Shown: positions 22,200 to 31,654 of the stretch, piece by piece | Numbering within the stretch: the first letter of the stretch is position 1 | Layout of the letters: each line of letters starts with the position of its first letter | Assembly (NCBI GenBank): GCA_016758905.1 | Contig: JAEPQZ010000016.1 | Location: 124,001 to 188,000, forward strand | Length of the DNA stretch: 64,000 bases | From: Umbelopsis isabellina | Taxonomy: Eukaryota > Mucoromycota > Umbelopsidomycetes > Umbelopsidales > Umbelopsidaceae | Direction: 5' to 3' | Notes under the pieces: generated by a model | Database searches by the model: none | The model's input: the letters and a program-made list of their open reading frames with translations, nothing else | Told to the model about the DNA's origin: nothing | Program-made: the position numbers and the translations under genes

Positions 22200-22816
22200 C
22201 TAGATCAATTCATCAGAATCAGCATCAACGACGCCGGCGATTGAAGCTATGTTTCCTCCAGCCAGATCGGCAAGCAAACCCAAGTCGCCGTTTGAAGGTA
22301 CAGCTCGCTCAAGCGCTTGACGTTTGCTTAGCATACCATGAACTCATCATCAAAAAAGTACAGGTAATACAAGATAAAAGTTATTCAACTTTCAATACAA
22401 AGGTAAAGTAATGTGCGCCAGCGGATATCAAGTCATTCAAACATTTAACTTCAAGTATGTTAATTTTGAATCATTATATTTATTCAGAAACGGAATATAA
22501 TATCACACTAGTCGTGTAGCTTTTGATGGCCACTGCAATTGTAAGAGAGCTGCATGCTTGCTGGTAGCCGTTGGCAGCAATTGCGGACCAGTGTCTTGAT
22601 CCCGCTTGAGGAGGCGACTACCTAAATGGGTCAAAAATTAGACTAAATTCGACTGGTATAATTGAATGCAGGCAAGCCGTAGGATCCTAATCCTATAAGA
22701 TGTGTCATTAGATAGTTATTGTTAACATGTTAACGTAACGAACACCCTACCATAGGATCTGCTCCTTCAGAGGAGGATGTTGCCATCCTCGATAGGTTGA
22801 TTGGACCTATCGACAT
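22200..22816 (-). CDS. Candidate small three-exon gene, unknown product
   Basis: I found this by reading the spacer. Exon A 22751-22816 starts MSIGPINLSRMATSSSEG and ends at ATG|GTAGGG. Exon B 22509-22617 encodes SRHWSAIAANGYQQACSS. Exon C 22200-22342 encodes MLSKRQALERAV through to DADSDELI and a TAG stop. Phases 0 and 1 match across both junctions, giving 105 residues. The exons have coding-like composition while the introns contain stops. Weaknesses: the exon B donor (GTGTGA) is poor, exon B also reads on to a stop at 22480 followed by AATAAA, and no family is recognised. It may be a two-exon 67-residue gene instead. No signal peptide is seen. Confidence 0.35.
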
Positions 22817-23157
22817 ATTTGCACAATGACCTTAAAGGTATCTTCCGTTTGTATATGCAATTTGTATATGCTCTATGCCGTGAAATTACAGTTTCGTTTG
22901 ATGTAGCAATAGTTCAATGCAATCAGAATTTGTGACAGGTATTTGTAAGGTGCAAGAACAGATGTATGGGTATTCGAGATAAAGAGCTTTCACTGCGTTA
23001 CCATAATTCTATGCGCCGCGCATCGACCACCGTGTAACTTTGCCCGACAGAGGCACGTGATCAATGTGTTTTTTCAAAGTGGCGACTTGCCTTGCCGATC
23101 GAAATTCAATCGTGCGCAAGGTTTTAGCCGAAGACCCACTTTTCTAGTTAATAAGTA
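22817..23157. promoter_or_regulatory. Divergent upstream region of the candidate small gene and CHZ1
   Basis: 341 bp between divergent starts. No clear TATA box; no coding signal seen. Confidence 0.35.
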
Positions 23158-23957
23158 ATGAGCGATAATAAAAGAAAGCTTCAAGCACTTTCTGCCTCAA
23201 GGCGCGACGCAAGTGACGAGGAAGAAGACAAGCCTACCACTAAAAAGCAAGCATTGGAGAATGCGTGAGTACCTGACGTTTCAATGGAGAATGAGAAAGG
23301 CGCGATCCAGACGACAGCACGACCCACGTGCCGTACAACTCGTGTTGATATCCAGTTTCGACGCCAATTAGCCAGCTGTAATACGAGTTATCAACGACCT
23401 TTATAGCGGTAGCGACTTAATCGTGTTTGCAGCAATTGAACAAAAGAAGAAAAAGCCTTTGATCCTTTCTACTGTGGCTGTTATTAAACGTTTTAACTGT
23501 GTACAGAGCTGACGAGCGCCGCAAGCAAGAGAAGTATAAGACCGGTGACGGATTTGTAGTGGGCTCCGACGATGAAGAAGAAGAGGAAGAAGGTAAATCC
23601 TACATTTGTAAATTTTAATAATAATCAGGACAAAAAACTAAATGACAACAAATATTAGACGAAGATGAGGATGAGGAAGAAGATGATGCTTCCAGCGAAG
23701 AAGAATCTAAGAAATCTAAAAAGTTAAAGAAGCCTAGCAAGCCTAGCAAACCTAGCAAGCCGAGTAAGCCCTCTAAGCCCTCTAAGAGCAAGAAGCGTGG
23801 TAGTGACGAGGAATCAGGAGCAGAGGATTCTGATGTCTCAGACGATGAGCTCGAATTCTTGGACAAGTCTGCTATCATTGAGACTGGTCGCAGAACTCGT
23901 GGCAAGAAGATTGATTATACACAATTCGGTGCAGATGAAGACGAGGACGAAGATTAG
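23158..23957 (+). CDS. CHZ1: Chz1-like histone H2A.Z chaperone
   Basis: Three exons (23158-23264, 23507-23592, 23659-23957) give 163 residues. The protein is very acidic and Lys-rich, with a run of KPS tripeptides. It ends with TGRRTRGKKIDYTQF followed by an acidic tail. The TGRRTRG..IDY stretch is the core of the CHZ domain, which binds H2A.Z-H2B dimers and delivers them to SWR1 for exchange in the nucleus. An acidic block precedes the motif as in yeast Chz1. The GDGFVVGSDDEEE stretch near residue 50 is not part of the CHZ consensus. Intron 1 is long (242 nt). Assignment rests mainly on the short motif plus the acidic context. Confidence 0.7.
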
Positions 23958-24157
23958 GCAGCCAAGCAGGACTCATTGGTTGGTCATTGATATTGAAACT
24001 CTTCTTGATTCTTATTAATGGCGTCTCGCTTTTAATTAAAGAAGTTTTCCATCATAGTCATTAACAAAAACAAATAACGTAATCAAATGATTTTTCAATT
24101 GCTTATGCTCTTTCACGGAGCACATTTTATACTTTATTTTGATTGGCTTGTGTTGAT

Positions 24158-26076
24158 TTATTGTGCTTTTAGCATGGTTACCTTCAGTTGCATGCTCACA
24201 GGCAAGGCAACGTCTGTGACAGTAATTTCATCACCATCGCCAACAAGATCTCCCATTTTGAGCAAAAGATTTGGTCGACTGGCTTTCTCCAGCGCAGGGG
24301 GAGCTTGCATATACAGAGATTTTGTTGCTGTGCGAAGACTTGGTTTTTTCAATTGGCTACGAACGAGAGCAATTGACATAAGTATATTGCCATGAGTTGG
24401 CACTTTCTACTTAAAAGACTATACTTACGTATCTGGCTTCTCCTTTAACACATCCAAGAAATCTTCAAGCAGCATTTCCGGGTTGACGTCAATCTTTATG
24501 GCAATAGTGCCGCATACAGGGCAATCAGGCTTTTTTTGGTGTTCAAACGTGTATGTATAGATCCCATCGTTTCCAGTGTACATCATATAGTTGTTCAGGA
24601 AAGGTGCGACAGAGGTGGCAATTTTGAAAGCCTCATTGCAGCATGCCGCTACAAGATAACATATTAAGATTTTCCTTTCAATCAATTGAAATCACTGATA
24701 ATGCTTCTTACCGGCGATAACAGCATTGGTTGATGCGATTGCGGGAATAATATTTTTGACGACACCTTGGGTAAGGAAGTAGGTCACTCCAGTAATGTTG
24801 AATTGCTGTGCTCTCTTTGATGCTTTCTCGTACAGCCATGATATGTGTTCTGGGTTATCAGTATCGTACTTTTGGTCTTAAATGAAAACATGATGAGCTC
24901 CTTGTTCTTACTCATCAATGGTCAATGGTATCCTTATCTAATTACCTGGAAAGACTCGTGGCCATTCGAGTACGGATGCCCATTCTATGCAATGTTCTGG
25001 TAACCTAGGTGTATTGGCGATCGTACAGATTGGAAAGCTGTTGGGTTTATTGAACATGTCTAAGGAGCATTCATAGCAAGAGGTTATAGTCGGTAAAATA
25101 ACTCTTGCTTGACCCTTGAATCCTAACCATGCAAAACATTACATTAGTGGCATGGATCTAGTGCAGTCCTGTGTTCACTACCGGTCTTTACCTTCTGTAC
25201 CGCCGTCGATCATAGGCTTTAAGCTCTCGGGGGATTCATCATCTACCATATTCACCAGCATTGCATTAATCCAGCGACGAGCTTCGATTGAGTCGAGGCC
25301 ACATATAACAATCTGGAATTGTGAGTAATAATCCTCGTCCTTATCCTGAATTTTACCGAAAAATCTACACAGGTAGGTTGATTTAAAGTTTTTGATATAT
25401 CACGCTTTACTCTCCTGTGTTTGTTCACTTACGGTGTGATCTTAATCCCAGGTACTCTATTCATCACGAATTCAGACGCGACTAAGGCCTTTGACTTTCC
25501 TACATCAGTTGACCTTTTAATTTGCATTAGCCAACATGCCACACGGTGCTGCGAGCGAAGGAGAAACCAAACACCGTCTTACCGAAAGAGGAACTGACGA
25601 TTCAGATTGCTAAGGTCAATGGTATCCATATCAATAACGTGTATGTCCTTGAATCCAGTCAGAGCAAGGTTCTTCAAAATCTCACAGCCTAGGCCACCCG
25701 CTCCAATCACCAAAATCTTACACGCATTCAAAGCGGTCTTTATCTGTGATAGAGCAATGAGATTTTGCATTGGGCCGTTTAATAAGATATATAATTTACC
25801 TGGTCCGAGTCCAACGGAAGTATTTCACCATTCTCACCTGGTGCCTCTAGTTCCTCGCTGTCGTCTATCATGTCACTATCCTCAAGTACGCGGTCTGCAT
25901 TGTTGTTAAACTCGTGGTGTAGGTTGCTTTGTAAGCTAATATTGTTCTCTGTGTATCGTCAAGCTGTATGAATAAGACCAAACTCTGAAAATAGCACATA
26001 AATGCCTTTATCTGTTACCGTCTTGGACATCAAGCATGTTTTCTCTTCGCTGTCGCTTAGCCTCGGGGACTGTCAT
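24158..26076 (-). CDS. UBA3: NEDD8-activating enzyme E1 catalytic subunit UBA3
   Basis: Nine exons (26019-26076, 25800-25948, 25583-25743, 25433-25513, 25192-25364, 24946-25122, 24712-24876, 24429-24648, 24158-24356) give 460 residues. The adenylation domain has [12 protein letters not shown] and [15 protein letters not shown] for ATP and NEDD8. The catalytic Cys is about residue 240 in [16 protein letters not shown]. Zinc-binding CxxC pairs occur at C223/C226 and in CPVC. The C-terminal ubiquitin-fold domain ([19 protein letters not shown]) recruits the E2 Ubc12. Together with Ula1/APPBP1 it activates NEDD8/Rub1 for cullin modification. The first ~69 residues are acidic and do not resemble the usual UBA3 N-terminus. 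Confidence 0.95.
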
Positions 26077-26321
26077 GAGATCTTTGAAAGGGAATCGTCA
26101 CTATAATGTAGTTAATGCGATCAGTTATGGTTTGCTTTTACTAGTAATAGGAAATAAAGAGTTGAATGCATACGCAGTACAGTATCTACAGGCTAAACTG
26201 AGTGAAAATGTCTAAGACTGTAGGACGACAAAATCCAAACTCTCAAAGGAGACCGAATGAGTGTGTCAACTGAGTTTTGTGCGTAAATGAAGTCAAGTCA
26301 CACAGTGCAGTCATGTCTCTA

Positions 26322-27129
26322 TCAACTGCTCTCGGTTGCTGGTGTCTCAGGGCGTTCGTCTTCAGTTCTACTAGACACAAGGTTCAAGCTATCATCGTAT
26401 CCGTCTGTTGAGAAAATGCAAAAGACCATTGATTAATAAACATTGTTGATATGATAGGAAATTTCGCTCATTGACAGCGTAGAATGACACTTACAGGTTT
26501 TCAAGTCTTTCCACGTCTCTTCTGGATCATTTTGAGTTTGTAAATGATACATTTGCATGAAACCGTTGGTAGTAAGATTGCCTCCCTCTGTTACCTCAAA
26601 AAACGTCTCGATTTCCTGTATGATGCATGATTAGTGACGACCAGCATGATCCAAAGCAGATTCTAAGCATCGTTTACCTCCAATGTCTCTTTGTCAAACT
26701 TTTAGATTAAGAAGTGAAAAAGTGTGAGATCAAGTGATGATATATATTTTAGAAGACTGAACTATCTAACGCGGTAAAATAAAATAGGATATAAACTTAC
26801 AGGCTTGCCGTTGGTTTGTGTGGCAAATTCATTTATTTCTTCCGTCGTCCACGAGCCTTTGTTGCCCTATTTCCCAAACAATACCATGAATAAACAAGGA
26901 TCATATAGATTATCGCTCACTTAAGTGACAGCAAAGCCTACCTTGTCGAAACGCTTAAAGATCTCTTCCAACACCTGTCAGATTGATCTTAACAATTGTC
27001 TGTACAGAATGGCCAATACGAGGCAGCTCCATGTATAATAAACAGTTTATCGTCAATCAAATTTACCTGTTCAAATCTAGGTGTGAAATTCTCTTCGTCG
27101 TCTAGTAGTTGTACTGGCTCCTTTGGCAT
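26322..27129 (-). CDS. Small degenerate EF-hand protein, Miro-like EF-associated motif
   Basis: Six exons (27067-27129, 26942-26974, 26801-26866, 26678-26698, 26495-26615, 26322-26404) give 128 residues. One exon is only 21 nt and another 33 nt. The reading frame holds across all five junctions. Motifs: TPRFEQVLEEIFKRFD leading into an EF-hand-like helix-loop-helix (DKGNKGSWTTEE), then LTTNGFMQMYHLQTQNDPEE and TWKDLKTYGYDDSL. The latter resembles the hidden EF and EF-associated segment of Miro GTPases, where NxFxxL..ETTWxxLRxFGY occurs. Both loops lack several calcium ligands, so calcium binding is doubtful. The function of this small conserved family is unknown to me. It lies 245 bp upstream of UBA3 on the same strand. 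Confidence 0.75.
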
Positions 27130-27910
27130 GATTGGCTCGAGGATTAACACGACCTTTAGCTGTACAAAAAAAAATGACTTGGAAATTCAAAAGCCGCAGA
27201 GCAAGTTGCCATGTCTCTATCAATATGTCAAGTACCTGAACTACGATCTACCAATAATGCCTATTGCCTCCACTCAAAGCGTCTCTTCCACCCAATAGCT
27301 TATCATTCGTTCTCTATACACCATATCCTCTCGAAACATATACGTTATTCAAAGTTTAATTGACCGTTTGCGACCGTTTGCCAGCTAGCCAGTTTCATGG
27401 TCGTAATAAAGTGCAATTGTATGAACAGAAAGAGTTTAAGCAGTCAATAGCAATTTCATTTCCTTGAAAATCAATTGACTAAGTCTTTTTTATTTTTCTA
27501 TATAATCAAAGATACCCAATGCAACTATTGCGCTCTTTGAATGTGATTAGACTTAGCAATCATATACATTACGTGGAGCTACGTAACCATGGGCGGCAGT
27601 CTTTACCATTGAGCCGATGCAAATAGTGTTAACATATCCCAAACCTATTGTGATAGTTGGCAAGTCCTGTCTTTTGGTAGACCGGACACGAGCCAAATTA
27701 CAGTTTATTGGACGTTGCTCCCTAAAGGATGACGTGCGACAGGCGTGCAATTTTTGGTTTGTCTTGGAGATCGAAGATTGGTAACATCATTTTGACGTTT
27801 TTGGTAATATATTTTAAATGCGCGGTAGTCTGCTCAAAGCATATGGGTTTCAAAAATTGTATTTAAAGCCGTTGGTAAGCCAACGCTTTACGGCACTTCA
27901 CTTGTTCAAA
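27130..27910. other. Divergent spacer between EF-hand gene and GST
   Basis: About 0.8 kb. The open frame at 27818 adds an in-frame 31-residue N-terminal extension to the GST (MRGSLLKAYGF...). No independent gene was seen. Confidence 0.4.
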
Positions 27911-28766
27911 ATGTCTGAATCCACTACTACCAAAATTCCACCTACTCCAATTATTCTCCACCATTTGAATAATTCGAGATCTCAACGCATTCTATGGCTT
28001 TTGGAAGAGCTCAACCTCAACTATGAAGTTAAAAAGTATCAACGTGGTTCAGATATGCTCGCTCCAGCCGAACTGAAAGAAGTTCACCCTTTGGGCAAAT
28101 CGCCAATCATTACTGATGGACCCCACACTTTGGCCGAATCCGGAGCTATCATTGAATATCTGGTTAACAGGTAAGTAGTCACAACAACAACAACAACAGC
28201 CATGTATGCAAGAGTCAGTGGCTGATCATAGGCGATGCTATTTGCAAACGCTAGATATGGAGACGGAAAGATGAAACCTACTAATGGCTCAGACGAGCAA
28301 CTCCAATATACATATTGGCTTCATTTTGCCGAAGGTATTTGCGTGTATCCCTCTATCCTTGAGCGAATTTCATTGTATTAATCGTCGGATTGTTTTATCT
28401 CTATTAGGCACCTTGATGTTTCCCTTGCTTATGACCTTGATCTTCATGGAAGTTACAAAGCAGACCCCTTTCTTTGTCCGTCCTATTGCGTCTGCCATTT
28501 CATCTCAAGTCCACAAACTTTTCATCGACCCCAATTTGCAGCGTGACTTCAAATACATTGAAAGCCATCTTGAGAAGAACGAGTGGTTTGCAGGACCTGA
28601 GATCTCGGGTGCCGATATTCAGATGAGTTTCCCCCTGGAGGCTGCTAGCATGCGAGCTGACAAGTTCATTGGACCCAAAACAAAGGCTTGGATCAAAATG
28701 ATTCAAGATCGACCCGCCTACAAGCGAGCTTTGGAGAAGGGTGGAGAATATAGCATGAACTTCTAA
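27911..28766 (+). CDS. Glutathione S-transferase, Gtt1-like
   Basis: Three exons (27911-28170, 28255-28334, 28408-28766) give 232 residues. The thioredoxin-fold domain carries NSRSQRILWLLEELNLNYEV, HPLGKSPIITDG and LAESGAIIEYLV; the ESGAI segment binds the gamma-glutamyl part of glutathione. The helical C-terminal domain ends KALEKGG-like, as in yeast Gtt1 (EGDISGADI-type motif EISGADIQMSFP). It conjugates glutathione to electrophiles or reduces peroxides. Another in-frame ATG at 27818 would add 31 basic, hydroxylated residues resembling a mitochondrial presequence, so dual targeting by alternative starts is possible. I list the shorter form because its Met fits the family start. Confidence 0.9.
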
Positions 28767-28979
28767 TCATGTGTGGAAGGCATGAGGTCTACGTTGTGGA
28801 ACAAACAACTGTAGATCAATAATGCATGATCGCTGAAACCAATATTAGTTACCATGACAACCATAAATAAATACGTATTCATATTCTGTACGATTTGGTC
28901 TTCGCATTTGGCTGTGAGAACCTGGCCAGAGTCATCCAATAACCCTTTTTATTTCAATATAGATTATATAAATTACATA

Positions 28980-29585
28980 TTACTCTAACTTTCTCTCATA
29001 ATTACCAAGCCAGACACCCCATGCCAAGATATTATCGTCTGCAAGATCATTCAGGATCTCTTCCCGGGTAGCAAAAGCCGACAAGTTCTTCATGGGACGT
29101 TTGAGAGCCACCAGTTGGTAGAAGTAACGGTGGTTGCCATGGTTTAGCACTGGTTTTGGACCCCCATATACGTTACCACGAATGTTCTTTCCATATTTAT
29201 AAGCACCGGATTTCAGTGTCTTTTTTTTAGTATCGGCAGCTTCGAGATCGCTTTGCTTGACAGTTGTATTGTCAGGTGCAAGGTCATAGAACAAACCATG
29301 AATTGGGGGGAACCATAGAGGCGCATCAGGGTCTTCAATCACTAGAACATATCCGGCTGTATTGGGGACAGCATCCCATGACAGGTCTGGAAACTTGTCT
29401 TCGCCATCCGCCGCGTACTCCTTTGTCATAGTGCTGCCGGATGGACCAATAACACTGTTGATGGTAATGGTAGGCTCCTTATCCTTGAACGCTGGCTGAG
29501 TGGAGAAGAGACCTGCATCACGGCCCTTTTGAGAAGAGAGAAGGTTTCCTAGAAATGCTTCAAAGCGTTGACCAAAGCTAGGCAT
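28980..29585 (-). CDS. PEBP-family (phosphatidylethanolamine-binding protein/YbhB-like)
   Basis: Single exon, 201 residues from the ATG at 29585. The longer frame to 29714 is rejected because a TATA box (29641-29650 region) sits between the two ATGs, about 60 bp before the chosen one. Family signatures are VIEDPDAPLWFPPIHGLFYDL (the DPDAP ligand-pocket motif) and GNHRYFYQLVALKRP. PEBPs bind anionic groups and act as kinase or carboxypeptidase inhibitors (yeast Tfs1), but the role of this group is not defined. No signal peptide, so probably cytosolic. It converges on the GST gene. Confidence 0.88.
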   Translation of the reverse strand: MPSFGQRFEAFLGNLLSSQKGRDAGLFSTQPAFKDKEPTITINSVIGPSGSTMTKEYAADGEDKFPDLSWDAVPNTAGYVLVIEDPDAPLWFPPIHGLFYDLAPDNTTVKQSDLEAADTKKKTLKSGAYKYGKNIRGNVYGGPKPVLNHGNHRYFYQLVALKRPMKNLSAFATREEILNDLADDNILAWGVWLGNYERKLE

Positions 29586-30473
29586 GTTAGGTAAAATATG
29601 GGATGATTGATAAAGGAGGCATAGTTGTGATGGGAGCTTGGCTTTTATATAAGAAAGAAATTTTTGCCGGGACATAGGTAACATAAGCGAACAATTTTTA
29701 AAACCAGCCGCCACCTTCCCGAATAGGGTTGTTGCTCTGATTGAAACCAGCGTACAGGTTGGCAGATCAACGCCAACAAACGCACTACCAAATCTGATTT
29801 TACATGTGGACAGCCGCAGTCATTCGAGATATTATAGGAAAATCATAAGACACATACAGAATTGAATCAAAAGCTGCCGGGAGAGGGGATCTAACGGCCA
29901 AAACCTCATGGTTTAACATTTGAGCTGCCGAGATTTACTAAGCCAAACATTTAAAAACGTTTCGAGCCTCTTTGAAGCCGACTTGTGAGATAAGCAGCCT
30001 CTACAGTGTTTATCAAATCGTTCTCGCTAATCCATTCAAAAATTAGCATATTATATGAAATATATTGGATCATTTTGTCACTAGCAAGCTAGGTTATGAA
30101 TATGGATATGGATACAAATAAACCCGGTATTCGGTTATCGGCAAAAATTTAGTGCGCTCTGCTTTGGCGAGTGTAATTAGCATGGGCCAAGCGAGGCGGA
30201 GTTCAAATGGGTTGTGAACAACCCCGTTCACCTACTCTCACTTAAAATTATACAAGCCGGGATGCTCGCATGAAATGTAAAGACGATACATATATTATAC
30301 AACTGCTACATACCATGACAAAAATAAAAAAAAATGTTAAGACATAAAAGTATGATTTATTGGCTAGTATACCGTATCAATGAACACGCACAGCTTTTCA
30401 CCTGGAAGGGGCTTTTTAATTACAAAAGGTTGATGCTACTACGTGAATCAATAGACTATATAATGCGTTTCAT
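29586..30473. other. Intergenic, 0.9 kb
   Basis: Upstream of the PEBP gene; contains its TATA-like TTATATAAAAG (minus strand, about 29641-29651) and AT-rich DNA. No coding signal was found. Confidence 0.5.
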
Positions 30474-31199
30474 TTATTTTTGCAAGCTTTCAAAAACCTT
30501 GATTGATTTTTCAGCGGTAGAGTGAGCACTTGCAGGGTTAACACCTGTCACAATACGGCCATCTTCAATCGAGTAATCATCAAAAGGTGTTGGAGGTTCA
30601 TCATACTTTGCACCAACAGACTGCGCGCCGTCAGCGATGGTCTGAACACCTGCTTTTTCCATGAGATCCATCACATCCATTTGGACTTCTCCTTTGGTGG
30701 TAAAGCCTGTGACTTTTTTACCAGAGATGATAGACTTGCCACTTTCGTCTTTGATGGATGGAAGAATGGCAGGACCGTGGCAGACAGCAGCCACAACACC
30801 ACCACGTTTGTAGACGTCCTCGGCAATGGCGATCAAGTCTTTAGCAGTAGGGTAATCCCATAAAGTACCGTGGCCACCAGCGGCGAAAAAAATCCCGAAA
30901 TCTGATGCCTTCAAGTCCGACGCCTTATGCAAGTTCTGGAGTTTGACGTTGAACTCGTGTGATGGGTCATTCAAGATCTTTTCGTCGTCATCGGACAAGA
31001 ACATCTTAGCCTTTGAGTGCTCGTCGAGGCCGTATTTGCCAGTTTCCGATGCTAGCTCGACTTCAAAACCTGCTTTTGTGAAAGCAAGGTATGGGTGGAG
31101 TGCTTCGGTGTAGAAAAGTCCAGTTTTAGCACCGTCTTTATAGAACACTTCGTTGTAGCTGGTGATAGAGATCAAAACTTTGCGAGGTAGAGCAGACAT
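30474..31199 (-). CDS. Hsp31-like DJ-1/PfpI family glyoxalase III / chaperone
   Basis: Single exon, 241 residues. It shows the class I glutamine-amidotransferase-like fold of the Hsp31 branch: GLFYTEALHPYLAFTKAGFEVELAS at the N-terminus, then FGIFFAAGGHGTLWDYP. The nucleophile elbow VAAVCHGPAILPSI holds the catalytic Cys followed by His, and the C-terminus is VTGVNPASAHSTAE. Yeast Hsp31 converts methylglyoxal to lactate without glutathione and protects proteins under stress. Cytosolic, since no targeting sequence is visible. A TATATAAG on the minus strand (about 31261-31270) lies some 65 bp upstream of the start, as in strongly inducible genes. Confidence 0.93.
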   Translation of the reverse strand: MSALPRKVLISITSYNEVFYKDGAKTGLFYTEALHPYLAFTKAGFEVELASETGKYGLDEHSKAKMFLSDDDEKILNDPSHEFNVKLQNLHKASDLKASDFGIFFAAGGHGTLWDYPTAKDLIAIAEDVYKRGGVVAAVCHGPAILPSIKDESGKSIISGKKVTGFTTKGEVQMDVMDLMEKAGVQTIADGAQSVGAKYDEPPTPFDDYSIEDGRIVTGVNPASAHSTAEKSIKVFESLQK

Positions 31200-31654
31200 C
31201 TTTTGATTTATAGTTTACAAAGAGAAGAGTGAGGTCTTTTGTCACGTCGGTTGGCGTACTCTCTTATATACAGTCACATTTCTGCATAGTGGCGTTAGAC
31301 CCCGCTTTCCAATTCATTGGCTACTAGCAAAACACTGCCAATAAAACATGTTCACTCAAGTGCTTTTAATCAATTACAATGCATATAGCGTCTTACATAA
31401 ATCTGAGATGTAGTGTCAACGTTTGTCATCGTCAAGTATTTTTAAATCAGTCATTACTTGATCGTACTCGATCATACAAACCAAAAATATGACGTTATGT
31501 GAAAAGCTATCGTCATAGCTTTGACAAAGAGTACGCATGCTTTTACTGGCATCGGATAAAAGGACACCATTTTAATTAAAAGACTTTGACAAGGATATGC
31601 TACATACTGATTTTTAAAACTCCATGGAAGTGGACGCTTCCGCTAGTGAACCAG
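31200..31654. other. Intergenic between HSP31-like gene and PRI1 3' end
   Basis: 455 bp; the HSP31-like promoter with its TATA box. I saw no heat-shock element array and no gene. Confidence 0.4.

Noticed and set aside
29586-29714. N-terminal extension of the PEBP protein to 29714
   Set aside because: A TATA box lies within this stretch, so transcription probably begins downstream, and the extension is not part of the family.
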